This document shows positions 27,258-36,698 of a stretch of DNA of 64,000 nt, in pieces. This DNA comes from Pseudomonas sp. RSB 5.4. GTDB taxonomy: Bacteria > Pseudomonadota > Gammaproteobacteria > Pseudomonadales > Pseudomonadaceae. The notes beneath the pieces are model-generated. The model searched no databases. It saw only the letters and a program-made list of their open reading frames with translations, and had not been told where the DNA came from. The stretch lies in assembly GCF_037126175.1 (NCBI RefSeq), contig NZ_CP146986.1, positions 62,001-126,000 on the forward strand, in the 5' to 3' direction. Every line of letters starts with the position of its first letter. Position 1 is the stretch's first letter. The position numbers were made by a program, and so were the translations under genes.

Positions 27258-28184
27258 ATGATTGGCATAAAAAGCATTGCGAGCTACGTTCCTGTAGCCG
27301 GCGTGGACAATTACGCACAAGGTGCAAAATTCGAGAAGGATGAAGAATTCATCCTCGGCAAAATCGGTTCGGCCTTCCTGCCGCGCAAAGACGCTGAACA
27401 GGAAACCTCCGATCTGTGCGTGGAAGCGGCCAATGCGCTGTTTGCCAGCAACCCTGAACTGAAACGTGAGTCGATCGACGCGCTGATCGTCGTCACTCAG
27501 AACGGTGACGAAGAAGGCCTGCCGCACACCGCGGCGATCGTCCAGGACAAGCTCGGTCTGCCGACCAATGTTGCGGCGTTCGATATTTCCCTGGGCTGCT
27601 CCGGTTACGTCTACGGCATCTACGCGATCAAGGGCTTCATGGAAGCCGCCGGTCTGAAGAACGGCCTGCTGATCACCGCTGACCCGTATTCGAAAATCGT
27701 CGACCCGGAAGACCGCAACACCACCATGCTCTTCGGCGATGCCGCCACCGCCACCTGGATGGGCGAAGACCCGGCCTGGGCGTTGGGCAAGGCCAAGTTC
27801 GGCACCGACGGTTCCGGCGCACCGCACCTGAAAGTCACCGATGGCGTGTTCTTCATGAACGGTCGTCAGGTGTTCAACTTCGCGCTGCTCAAAGTCCCGG
27901 CGCACTTGCACGAATTGCTCGACGACTCCGGCCTCAAGGCTGACGACATCGACGCCTTCTGCATTCACCAGGGCAGTGCGGCGATTGTCGATGCGGTGGC
28001 GCGCCGTTTCGAAGGCGAGCCGGAGAAGTTCATCAAGGACATGGTCGAGACCGGCAACACCGTGTCGTCGAGCGTGCCGCTGCTGCTGGAAAAACACGTG
28101 CTCGATTCCGACTGGAAGCGCATTGCGATCAGTGGTTTCGGTGTGGGTCTGTCGTGGGGCTCGGCGATCATCTATCGTCCTTGA
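27258..28184 (+). CDS. Beta-ketoacyl-ACP synthase III-like protein (FabH family)
   Basis: The 308-residue thiolase-fold protein has the complete KAS III catalytic triad: Cys114 in ISLGCSGYVYG, His237 in CIHQGSA and Asn267 in TGNTVSSSVP. FabH enzymes condense an acyl-CoA with malonyl-ACP. FabH-like genes are known in Pseudomonas flagellin glycosylation loci, where they are thought to supply an acyl group for a sugar. No acyl carrier protein, acyltransferase or viosamine genes lie nearby, so its partner is unclear. The ATG at 27258 was chosen because the family N-terminus starts with MIGIKSIASYVP. A terminator follows. Confidence 0.88.
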   Translation: MIGIKSIASYVPVAGVDNYAQGAKFEKDEEFILGKIGSAFLPRKDAEQETSDLCVEAANALFASNPELKRESIDALIVVTQNGDEEGLPHTAAIVQDKLGLPTNVAAFDISLGCSGYVYGIYAIKGFMEAAGLKNGLLITADPYSKIVDPEDRNTTMLFGDAATATWMGEDPAWALGKAKFGTDGSGAPHLKVTDGVFFMNGRQVFNFALLKVPAHLHELLDDSGLKADDIDAFCIHQGSAAIVDAVARRFEGEPEKFIKDMVETGNTVSSSVPLLLEKHVLDSDWKRIAISGFGVGLSWGSAIIYRP

Positions 28185-28207
28185 GTCCGGTCAAAAACGG
28201 CGGATAC

Positions 28208-28247
28208 AAAAATAGCGTTCAGGGTTACCCTTGAACGCTATTTTTTT
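28208..28247 (+). terminator. Terminator after the KAS III gene
   Basis: AAAAATAGCGTTCAGGG and CCCTTGAACGCTATTTTT form a long stem with one bulged T and a TTA loop, followed by more T. Confidence 0.88.
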
Positions 28248-28270
28248 GCCTGAAGGGAGCGCGAGCCGGC

Positions 28271-29560
28271 ATGAGCGAGTTTTTCCAAGCCAACGCCGAG
28301 GTTATCCAGCAGCGCTGGCCGGCACTGTTCGCACGATTGGTGGCTGAAGACAGTGCGGTCATCGACGCCGAACTGGTGCAGGGCCTGGGTTCGACACTGA
28401 GCGTTAACGGGATTCAACTCACCAGTCGTCACGACCGGGTCCACGAGGCGCGCGTTCAGGCGGCCAGTCTGCCGGAAAAACCTCAGTTGCACGTTTACGG
28501 CACCGGTCTTGGAGACTTGCCGGTCGTGTTGCTGGAGCGTGCCGGACTTGAGCGGTTGTACGTGCACGTGCTTAACGGCGCCCTGTTTGCGCTGGTGCTG
28601 CAACTGCTCGATCAGCGCCAATGGCTGGAAGACCCGCGCGTGCAGCTGTTCTATGCCGGTGATCTGTCAGATATCTGTACGCCGTTTTTCGCCCTGCCGG
28701 CGGAGATGCTGCTGGCTGATGACTTCAACGCGAAGATCCGCGATCGGCTGGTCAGCGAAGTGCACCTGAGCTTCAACAATCGCGAGTTCGATCCAAACTT
28801 GCCGTTCATTCAACAGCGTTTGCAGGACTGCCTGCCGGTGTTGCTGGCCGATGACGATGTGGCGCAATTGTTCGGGACCGCCAATGGCCGGGACATCTAT
28901 GTGATCGGTACCGGGCCGACCCTGGAAGGGCATTTCCAGCGTCTGGCGGCGGTGCACGCGCAGGCCGAACGTCCATTGTTGATGTGCGTCGATACCGCTT
29001 ACCGGCCGCTGCGCGAGCACGGCATCGTCCCGGATCTGGTGGTCACCATTGATCAGCGCATCAGCTTCCGGCATCTGCCGTTCGAGGACTCCGCTGGCAT
29101 CCCGTTGGTGTATCTGCCCATGAGCGATCCTGCGGTGCTGACCGCCTGGAAGGGCAAGCGCTACGGCGGTTACTCGGCCAGCCCGGTGTACGCCGCGTTG
29201 CGTGAGCAATACCCGCGCGGGCAACTGCATGTCGGTGGCAGCGTGATTCATCCGGCGGTGGATCTGGCGGTGAAGATGGGTGCATCGCGCATTACCCTGT
29301 TTGGCGCCGACTTCGCCTTCCCGATGAACAAGACCCATGCCGGCTGGAATGACGGTGATCTGGGGCCGGGGGTCGATCAGGCGCGGCACTGGGTGCAGGA
29401 CGGTCATGGCCAGCGGGTCAGCACGCAGCTGAACTTTCGCGGATATCTGTGTGTGCTGGAGCGCTATATCGCCGCGCATCCGCAGGTACAGTTTTTCAAC
29501 AGCAGTCGGGCAGGCGCACTGATCGCCGGGACGCAGTTCAATCAGGAGTTTGTGCAATGA
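28271..29560 (+). CDS. maf: Maf-family (DUF115) motility-associated glycosyltransferase
   Basis: Maf proteins transfer pseudaminic acid or related nonulosonates onto flagellin Ser/Thr residues in several bacteria. This 429-residue protein has the MAF_flag10/DUF115 core: VIGTGPTLEGHFQRL, MCVDTAYRPLREHGIVPDLV, HVGGSVIHPAVDLAVKMG and LFGADFAFP. An N-terminal part specific to Maf precedes it. With a complete Pse pathway just upstream, CMP-Pse is the probable donor and FliC the probable acceptor (inference). The next small gene overlaps its stop by ATGA. Confidence 0.88.
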   Translation: MSEFFQANAEVIQQRWPALFARLVAEDSAVIDAELVQGLGSTLSVNGIQLTSRHDRVHEARVQAASLPEKPQLHVYGTGLGDLPVVLLERAGLERLYVHVLNGALFALVLQLLDQRQWLEDPRVQLFYAGDLSDICTPFFALPAEMLLADDFNAKIRDRLVSEVHLSFNNREFDPNLPFIQQRLQDCLPVLLADDDVAQLFGTANGRDIYVIGTGPTLEGHFQRLAAVHAQAERPLLMCVDTAYRPLREHGIVPDLVVTIDQRISFRHLPFEDSAGIPLVYLPMSDPAVLTAWKGKRYGGYSASPVYAALREQYPRGQLHVGGSVIHPAVDLAVKMGASRITLFGADFAFPMNKTHAGWNDGDLGPGVDQARHWVQDGHGQRVSTQLNFRGYLCVLERYIAAHPQVQFFNSSRAGALIAGTQFNQEFVQ

Positions 29561-29829
29561 CGACGATTGAGCAGTGCGTTGGCGAATGCCGTCAGTGCGC
29601 CGGGCTGTTCCGTCTGGGGCGGGATGTCGAGGCGGCGCTGGATATGGTCGATGTGTTCGAGGGCGCGCAGCAGTTGCTGATAGCTGCACCTGCGCAGATT
29701 CAGCAGGACTGGGCCTTTGTACTCACGCACATGCTTGATTGTCAGGAACGCCAGGACTGGTTGGGGCTGGCGGACTGGATGGAGTATGAGTTGATCGAAC
29801 TGTTGCAAAAAGCACGATCGGCACACTGA
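29557..29829 (+). CDS. Small hypothetical protein downstream of maf
   Basis: I do not recognise this 90-residue, acidic, mostly helical protein (MTTIEQCVGECRQCAGLFRL at the N-terminus, ELIELLQKARSAH near the C-terminus). It has no signal peptide or membrane segment. The ATGA overlap with maf implies coupled translation and a shared job. Its size and helical character would suit a small chaperone or adaptor of the glycosyltransferase or of flagellin, but that is only a guess. A terminator overlaps its stop codon. Confidence 0.7.
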   Translation: MTTIEQCVGECRQCAGLFRLGRDVEAALDMVDVFEGAQQLLIAAPAQIQQDWAFVLTHMLDCQERQDWLGLADWMEYELIELLQKARSAH

Positions 29830-29870
29830 CCGACCGCGCTGGCCCGGGGCTTTACGCGCGGGTCGGTTTT
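29829..29870 (+). terminator. Terminator between the small gene and fliC
   Basis: ACCGACCGCGC and GCGCGGGTCGGT pair with one bulged G, followed by TTTT. It insulates fliC from the glycosylation genes. Confidence 0.8.
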
Positions 29871-29959
29871 ATGGCGTCATTTTTTCGCAGGTGGGAGGGC
29901 GCTAAGCCCTTGTTTTCTCGGGGGTGGCAGGGTGATGGCAAATTTTTTTCAAAAAGCCC

Positions 29960-29986
29960 TCAAGCAACCTGCCAACCCGACGATAA
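29960..29986 (+). promoter_or_regulatory. Sigma-28 (FliA) promoter of fliC
   Basis: TCAA (29960-29963), 15 bases, then GACGATAA (29979-29986) matches the FliA consensus TAAA-N15-GCCGATAA. It is 80 bases upstream of the flagellin start, which agrees with fliC being a late, FliA-dependent gene in Pseudomonas. Confidence 0.75.
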
Positions 29987-30066
29987 CTATTACGAAGGTT
30001 CTCTAGGCCACACCAGGCGGTTGCCAGGGCCGGAAGCCGCAGTACCCAACCAACGAGGAATTCGTC

Positions 30067-30927
30067 ATGGCTTTAACAGTAAACACCAACACCACGTCGC
30101 TGAACGTTCAGAAAAACCTGAACAACGCTTCCAACGCCCTGTCGACTTCGATGCAGCGCCTGTCTTCCGGCCTGAAAATCAACAGCGCTAAAGACGACGC
30201 CGCTGGCCTGCAGATCTCCAACCGTATGGCTTCGCAAATCCGTGGTGGCAACCAGGCTATCCAGAACGCCAACGACGGTATCTCCGTTGCTCAGGCAGCT
30301 GAAGGCGGCCTGCAAGCGACCACCGACATCCTGCAACGTATGCGTGAACTGGCTGTTAAAGCACGTAACGGCACCAACGGCACTGCTGACCAGACCGCAA
30401 CCAACGCTGAATTCGCTCAGATGTCCGACGAGATCACCCGTATCTCGGCTTCGACCAACCTGAACGGCAAAAACCTGCTGGACGGTTCGGCTGGTACTGT
30501 AACCCTGCAAGTTGGCGCAAACACTGGTTCGGCTAACCACATCGACCTGGTACTGAGCTCCAAGTTCGACGCCGTCAGCCTGTCCGTAGGTAGCGGTACT
30601 GTAGTTCTGACCGGTGCTACCGGTACTGGTACTGGTTCTGCTTCGCAGAACATCGACAACGCGATCACTGCAATCGACGCCGCTATCGCTGCCATCGGTG
30701 CACAGCGCGCCAGCCTGGGTGCTTCGCAAAACCGTCTGACCAGCACCATCTCCAACCTGCAGAACATCGTGGAAAACACCACTGCTGCACAGGGTCGTGT
30801 ACAAGATACCGACTTCGCCGCAGAAACTGCTAACCTGACCAAGCAGCAAACTCTGCAGCAGGCTTCGACCTCTGTTCTGGCTCAAGCCAACCAACTGCCA
30901 TCCGCTGTACTGAAGCTGCTTCAGTAA
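30067..30927 (+). CDS. fliC: FliC, flagellin
   Basis: This is the filament subunit. The conserved D0/D1 N-terminus (MALTVNTNTTSLNVQKNLNN, LSSGLKINSAKDDAAGLQIS) and the C-terminus (ANLTKQQTLQQASTSVLAQ, ending SAVLKLLQ) frame a short central domain (about residues 140-200) rich in Ser, Thr, Gly and Ala. That domain would hold the O-glycosylation sites for the upstream enzymes. At 286 residues it is a short flagellin. Codon use is unusual for the window: many GCT, GTT, GTA and CGT codons, as expected for very high expression. It has its own FliA promoter, and a hairpin follows the gene. Confidence 0.98.
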   Translation: MALTVNTNTTSLNVQKNLNNASNALSTSMQRLSSGLKINSAKDDAAGLQISNRMASQIRGGNQAIQNANDGISVAQAAEGGLQATTDILQRMRELAVKARNGTNGTADQTATNAEFAQMSDEITRISASTNLNGKNLLDGSAGTVTLQVGANTGSANHIDLVLSSKFDAVSLSVGSGTVVLTGATGTGTGSASQNIDNAITAIDAAIAAIGAQRASLGASQNRLTSTISNLQNIVENTTAAQGRVQDTDFAAETANLTKQQTLQQASTSVLAQANQLPSAVLKLLQ

Positions 30928-30943
30928 TTTCGGATTGAGTTCG

Positions 30944-30981
30944 GGCGGGGGAGTGCGCTGGTCGCGCTCTCTCGCCTTTTT
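30944..30981 (+). terminator. Terminator or attenuator between fliC and flaG
   Basis: GGCGGGGGAGTGCGC and GCGCTCTCTCGCC pair imperfectly around a TGGT-type loop, followed by TTTTT. It would cut most transcription after fliC while letting some continue into flaG-fliDST. Confidence 0.72.
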
Positions 30982-31000
30982 ACGTTAGAGGGTGATGAGC

Positions 31001-31360
31001 ATGGACATGAGCGTAAAGCTTAACGTGTCTTATCCGGCTCCCAAGCCAGCAGCACCGGTTGCTGACAAACCGTCAGAGACGCCAGTCGTTGCCAAGGTGG
31101 ATGCTCCGGTCGCTGATAAAAAGAGTCAGGATTCGGATGATGCCAAGTTGAAACTGGCGGTGCAGGAGATCGAAAAGTTTGTACAGTCGATCAAGCGCAA
31201 TCTGGAGTTCTCTATCGACGAACACTCCGGAAAGGTCATCGTCAAGGTGATCGCGAGCGAGACGGGTGAAGTCGTTCGACAGATTCCCTCCGCAGAAGCC
31301 CTGAAGCTGGCAGACAGCCTCGCCAACGCGAGTCACGTGTTGTTCGACGCCAAAGTCTGA
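31001..31360 (+). CDS. flaG: FlaG family protein
   Basis: FlaG proteins affect filament length in polar flagella. The N-terminal half is a low-complexity Pro/Ala/Lys/Asp segment. The C-terminal half is the conserved FlaG domain (AVQEIEKFVQSIKRNLEFSI, VIVKVIASETGEVVRQIPS). I chose the ATG at 31001, 9 bases after AGAGG; ATG at 30995 is too close. The product has 119 residues. It lies between fliC and fliD, as in other pseudomonads. Confidence 0.92.
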   Translation: MDMSVKLNVSYPAPKPAAPVADKPSETPVVAKVDAPVADKKSQDSDDAKLKLAVQEIEKFVQSIKRNLEFSIDEHSGKVIVKVIASETGEVVRQIPSAEALKLADSLANASHVLFDAKV

Positions 31361-31442
31361 TAGCTGGCATGAATAATGTTTGTACGTTCTCAGGACGCTG
31401 TTAACGGTCAAAAGAATGGCAACAATCTGAAGGGAGATGCAC

Positions 31443-32894
31443 ATGGCAAGTCCAATTCTACCGGGTTCCGGACTGGGTTCCGGCCTGGACATCGGCGCGA
31501 TCGTGACCGCGCTGGTCAACGCCGACAAGTCTGCCAAGCAGACGCAGATCGATACTCAGACAAAAACCAACTCGCTGAAGATTTCCGGTGTCGGCTCGCT
31601 GAAAAGTGCGCTGGCGGCGTTCCAGAAGTCGATGACTGATCTGGGCAAGGCGACCAGTCCTGCGTTTGCCGGTTATACCGCGACTTCGGATACGCCGACG
31701 GTACTCGGTGCAACGTCCGACAGTACTGCAGTACCTGGCAGCTATAGCGTTATCGTGAACAAACTGGCAACCGGCTCGAAAGTAGCCAGTGCTGCTTTTG
31801 CTGGCGGCGCCACCAGTGCCATTCCGAGTGGTACTCTGAAAATCAGTCAGAATGGCATTGATTACAATGTTGCGATTCCGGCCAATGCCACCTTGCAGAG
31901 CACTCGGGATGCGATCAACACCGCGCAGGCGAGCAATGGTATCTCCGCCAACATCGTGACCGACGCCAGCGGCGCTTCGCGTTTGGTGATCAACTCGAGC
32001 AAGACCGGCGCAGGCATGGACTTGCAGGTGAGTGGCATCGCGGGTCTCGAGATCGACGGTACTCAGAAAATGGGGGCCAGTCCTGCGGCAGGTGCCTCGG
32101 GCGCCGTTGGCGACTTGGCTCAGGACGCATCGCTCACCATCGACGGTCTGACCGTTACCAGCAAGAGCAACACGGTAACAGGTGCAATCAGCGGAATGAC
32201 GTTGAGCCTCGCTGCCGTAAGCCCTAAAGACGCCAGTGGGAATCCGACGCCCGCAACCGTGACCGTCGCAACCAACACCGCAGGCATCCAGACGTCGCTG
32301 CAGACGTTCATGGATTCCTACAACACGCTCAAGCGAACCATCGATACCCTGTCCAATGCGACCGCGGACGCTGATGGCAACCTGACTGTTTCTGCTGCGT
32401 TTACCGGTGACTCGCTGCCGCGTTCGCTGATGGCGGATATCCGTTCGCAGCTGACCCAGAGCTCGGCAGGTACCGGACAGTTGGCCGTCCTGGCGCAGAT
32501 GGGTGTGCTGACCGACAAGGAAACCGGTGAGTTGACCCTCGATACCAAGGTGTTCAACGATCGTATGAGTATTCCGGGCATGTCTGGTCAGGTTCAGCAG
32601 ATGTTCTCCGGCACCAATGCCACCAATGGTCTGTTGGCGCGCATGAGCAGTGCGGTTGATCCGTACATCAAGTCGGGTACCGGGCTGCTCGATCAGCGCA
32701 GCACCAGTTTGACCAACGCTGCGGCGAATCTGAAAAAGCAGCAGACAGCGTTGGACTTGCACGTGACGAGCCTGACGGCGACGCTGACCGCCAAATACAA
32801 CGCCATGGACCTGTTGGTCGGGCAAATGAAGGCGACGGCAAGTAACATCACGTCGTTCTTCAGCTCGCTGAACGCTCAGCAATCCGCGAAGTAA
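31443..32894 (+). CDS. fliD: FliD, filament cap protein HAP2
   Basis: FliD forms the pentameric or hexameric cap that folds flagellin at the filament tip. The N-terminus (MASPILPGSGLGSGLDIGAIV) and C-terminus (LYNAMDLLVGQM-like, here AKYNAMDLLVGQMKATASNI) are the family's coiled-coil ends. The product has 483 residues. I chose the ATG at 31443, 6 bases after AGGGAG; the ATG at 31437 touches the ribosome site. A strong terminator follows, so fliS needs its own promoter or read-through. Confidence 0.96.
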   Translation: MASPILPGSGLGSGLDIGAIVTALVNADKSAKQTQIDTQTKTNSLKISGVGSLKSALAAFQKSMTDLGKATSPAFAGYTATSDTPTVLGATSDSTAVPGSYSVIVNKLATGSKVASAAFAGGATSAIPSGTLKISQNGIDYNVAIPANATLQSTRDAINTAQASNGISANIVTDASGASRLVINSSKTGAGMDLQVSGIAGLEIDGTQKMGASPAAGASGAVGDLAQDASLTIDGLTVTSKSNTVTGAISGMTLSLAAVSPKDASGNPTPATVTVATNTAGIQTSLQTFMDSYNTLKRTIDTLSNATADADGNLTVSAAFTGDSLPRSLMADIRSQLTQSSAGTGQLAVLAQMGVLTDKETGELTLDTKVFNDRMSIPGMSGQVQQMFSGTNATNGLLARMSSAVDPYIKSGTGLLDQRSTSLTNAAANLKKQQTALDLHVTSLTATLTAKYNAMDLLVGQMKATASNITSFFSSLNAQQSAK

Positions 32895-32906
32895 CCCGTA
32901 AGAACG

Positions 32907-32950
32907 ACAAAAACCCGGCTACGCTTCATCGGCGTGCGCCGGGTTTTTGT
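32907..32950 (+). terminator. Terminator between fliD and fliS
   Basis: ACAAAAACCCGGC and GCCGGGTTTTTGT form a perfect 13-pair stem with an 18-base loop. The T-rich descending arm makes a good intrinsic terminator. Confidence 0.9.
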
Positions 32951-32959
32951 CTTTTGATC

Positions 32960-32986
32960 TAAAGTTCTGTGATTCGTTGGCGATAC
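32960..32986 (+). promoter_or_regulatory. Sigma-28 (FliA) promoter before fliS
   Basis: TAAA (32960-32963), exactly 15 bases, then GGCGATAC (32979-32986) is close to TAAA-N15-GCCGATAA and has the same geometry as the fliC promoter. It lies between the fliD terminator and the fliS start at 33024. Confidence 0.65.
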
Positions 32987-33023
32987 ACTGGTTATACGAG
33001 TCATTGTGGCAATGAGGTAGAAC

Positions 33024-33419
33024 ATGAACCCAATGTTAGCCCTTCGGCAATATCAAAAAGTCGGTGCACACGCCCAGACATCCGAAGCGAGCCCGCACCG
33101 CTTGGTGCAAATGTTGATGGAAGGTGGTCTGGAGCGCATCGCTCAGGCCAAGGGTGCCATCGAGCGCAAAGACATCCCTGCCAAGGGTACGGCTATCAGC
33201 AAGGCCATCGGTATCATTGGCGGTTTGTGCGAGGGTCTGGATCTGGAAAGCAGCGCCGATTCGGTCGCTGATCTCAATCAGCTCTACATCTACATGATGA
33301 AGCGGCTGGCGCAGGCCAATATTGACAGCGACCCGCGAATTCTCGATGAGGTCGCCGGCCTGTTGCGCACCGTAAAGGAAGGCTGGGACGGCATCGCTCC
33401 GCCAGGCCCCCAGTTTTAA
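33024..33419 (+). CDS. fliS: FliS, flagellin export chaperone
   Basis: FliS binds the C-terminus of flagellin in the cytoplasm and delivers it to the export gate. The 131-residue, all-helical protein has the family segments QYQKVGAHAQTSEASPHRLVQ, LMEGGLERIAQAKGAIE and LNQLYIYMMKRLAQAN. The length is normal. fliT follows after 10 bases with a ribosome site AAGGAG. Confidence 0.96.
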   Translation: MNPMLALRQYQKVGAHAQTSEASPHRLVQMLMEGGLERIAQAKGAIERKDIPAKGTAISKAIGIIGGLCEGLDLESSADSVADLNQLYIYMMKRLAQANIDSDPRILDEVAGLLRTVKEGWDGIAPPGPQF

Positions 33420-33429
33420 GGAGAGCACC

Positions 33430-33726
33430 ATGAGTCTTGTATTGCAGCGAATCGCAGATACCCGTGAAGCGTTGGTCAGCGCGCTGGCCGAACGTAACTG
33501 GGAGGCCATTGGCGAGCTGGATCTGGCCTGCCGTTCCTGCATGGAAGACGTCATGGCCGAGGCCTCGCTGGATGAGGAGGCCTTGCGCAATAACCTTGAG
33601 GAGCTGCTCCATGTCTACAAGGAGCTTCTGGAGGCGGCGATGGGTGAGCGGCAGGCAATAGCCAACGAGATGTCGCAGATCACCCAAGCGCAGAAGGCGG
33701 CAAAGGTTTACCATCTGTTTGGTTAA
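33430..33726 (+). CDS. fliT: FliT-like export chaperone
   Basis: The 98-residue helical protein sits where fliT lies in Pseudomonas clusters, right after fliS. FliT chaperones the cap protein FliD. Sequence features are few: LQRIADTREALVSALAERNW at the N-terminus and a long amphipathic helix with ELLHVYKELLEAAMGERQ. It has no signal peptide or membrane segment. The assignment rests mainly on position, size and helical character. Confidence 0.82.
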   Translation: MSLVLQRIADTREALVSALAERNWEAIGELDLACRSCMEDVMAEASLDEEALRNNLEELLHVYKELLEAAMGERQAIANEMSQITQAQKAAKVYHLFG

Positions 33727-33763
33727 TTAATCCCCGGTTAATCCAGACATGTGCGCCATAAAT

Positions 33764-33792
33764 TTGACTGTGCACGGTTTTTTGACTTAACT
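33764..33792 (+). promoter_or_regulatory. Candidate vegetative promoter of fleQ
   Basis: TTGACT (33764-33769), 17 bases, then TTAACT (33787-33792) resembles a sigma-70 promoter in an AT-rich gap. FleQ tops the flagellar cascade, so a vegetative promoter is expected. The -10 match is only moderate. Confidence 0.4.
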
Positions 33793-33898
33793 AGTGGCTG
33801 TTTTCAGATTTCAGGCGTCTACAGGCACAAGGTGTCCTGCAAGCGTCTCGCTTGCCCCATTTTTCGGGCATTGAGTTGACTAGGGAAGTTGCTATTGC

Positions 33899-35374
<1,476 letters not shown>

Positions 35375-35415
35375 CGCCTGTTTTTCAATGCCTTCATTTA
35401 TAAGCAGTTTTTTTT

Positions 35416-35431
35416 AGGCACGGGTATTGCT
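35416..35431 (+). promoter_or_regulatory. Sigma-54 promoter of fleSR
   Basis: AGGCAC-GGGTA-TTGCT has the -24 GG and -12 GC at the correct spacing, about 54 bases upstream of fleS. FleQ-dependent fleSR transcription by RpoN is established in P. aeruginosa. Confidence 0.75.
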
Positions 35432-35484
35432 ACATCCCTCGCAACGTTCCGTTTAACTGACGGTCAGCCAAGCGAGAGAACACA

Positions 35485-36693
35485 ATGCCCCACGCCCAGA
35501 TGTCTTCTGCCTCCAATGCCGAGGGGCAACCGTCGTCCTTAGAGCAGACGAGCCGCCTGGGTCTTGAGCAGGCGTTCGCGCTGTTCAATCAGATGTCCAG
35601 TCAACTGACCGACTCCTACAGCATGCTTGAAGCCCGGGTCACCGAGCTCAAGGGCGAACTGGCCGTGGTCAGCGCCCAGCGCATGCAGGAGCTGGCAGAG
35701 AAAGAACGCCTGGCCAATCGTCTGCAAAACCTCCTTGATCTATTGCCCGGTGGCGTCATCGTAATTGACGGCCACGGCATGGTTCGCGAAGCCAATCCGG
35801 CGGCGATCGACTTGCTCGGGCTGCCACTGGAAGGCGAATTGTGGCGTCACGTCATCGCCCGCTGCTTTGCCCCGCGTGAAGACGACGGCCATGAAATCTC
35901 TCTGAAAAACGGTCGACGCCTGTCGATTGCCACGCGTTCGCTGGATGCCGAGCCGGGGCAGTTGGTGTTGCTCAACGACCTGACAGAAACCCGTCATCTG
36001 CAGGATCAACTGGCGCGCCACGAGCGCCTGTCGTCGCTGGGGCGGATGGTCGCCTCGCTGGCTCATCAGATCCGCACGCCGCTGTCCGCCGCTTTACTCT
36101 ATGCCAGTCATTTGACTGAGCAGGAGCTTCCGGTCGCCACTCAACAGCGCTTTGCCGGCCGCCTCAAAGAGCGCCTGCATGAGCTGGAACATCAGGTGCG
36201 CGACATGCTGGTGTTCGCCCGTGGCGAGCTGCCGCTGACCGACCGGATCACCCCGAATGCCTTGATGCAGTCGCTGCAAGCGGCGGCGCTGACCCATGTG
36301 CAGGATTTGCCCATTCGTTGGCAGTGCGACAGCCATGCCGGCGAATTGCTGTGCAACCGCGACACGTTGGTCGGGGCGATTCTCAATCTGATCGAAAACG
36401 CGATTCAGGCCAGCGATGGCAACGTGCGCCTGAAAGTGCATTGCTACAGCCGCGACAACAGCCTGCGCCTGTGTGTCAGCGACAGCGGCAGCGGCATTGA
36501 TCCGGCGGTGCTGGAGCGTCTCGGTGAGCCATTTTTCACCACCAAAGTGACCGGTACCGGGCTTGGCCTGACCGTGGTCAAGGCTGTGGCGCGGGCACAT
36601 CAGGGAGAATTGCAGCTGCGCTCGCGAGTCGGGCGCGGCACGTGCGCGCAGGTGATCCTGCCGCTGTTTTCCGCTGTACACGGAGCTGAGTAA
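35485..36693 (+). CDS. fleS: FleS, flagellar sensor histidine kinase
   Basis: FleS phosphorylates FleR to activate the middle flagellar genes. The 402-residue protein has no membrane segment, so it is cytoplasmic. An N-terminal coiled coil (about residues 30-80) leads into a PAS domain (about 82-170, GGVIVIDGHGMVREANPAAI). A HisKA domain follows, with the phospho-acceptor His194 in VASLAHQIRTPLSAAL. The ATPase domain has NLIENAIQA, SDSGSGIDP and GTGLGLTVV. fleR starts 5 bases after the stop. Confidence 0.96.
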   Translation: MPHAQMSSASNAEGQPSSLEQTSRLGLEQAFALFNQMSSQLTDSYSMLEARVTELKGELAVVSAQRMQELAEKERLANRLQNLLDLLPGGVIVIDGHGMVREANPAAIDLLGLPLEGELWRHVIARCFAPREDDGHEISLKNGRRLSIATRSLDAEPGQLVLLNDLTETRHLQDQLARHERLSSLGRMVASLAHQIRTPLSAALLYASHLTEQELPVATQQRFAGRLKERLHELEHQVRDMLVFARGELPLTDRITPNALMQSLQAAALTHVQDLPIRWQCDSHAGELLCNRDTLVGAILNLIENAIQASDGNVRLKVHCYSRDNSLRLCVSDSGSGIDPAVLERLGEPFFTTKVTGTGLGLTVVKAVARAHQGELQLRSRVGRGTCAQVILPLFSAVHGAE

Positions 36694-36698
36694 ACGTC

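Noticed and set aside
29925..29940. TGGCAG-GGTGA-TGGCA, a possible sigma-54 element upstream of fliC
   Set aside because: The spacing fits but the -12 half is poor, and a good FliA promoter lies closer to the gene.
31366..31380. TGGCAT-GAATA-ATGTT upstream of fliD as a sigma-54 promoter
   Set aside because: The essential GC at -12 is missing.
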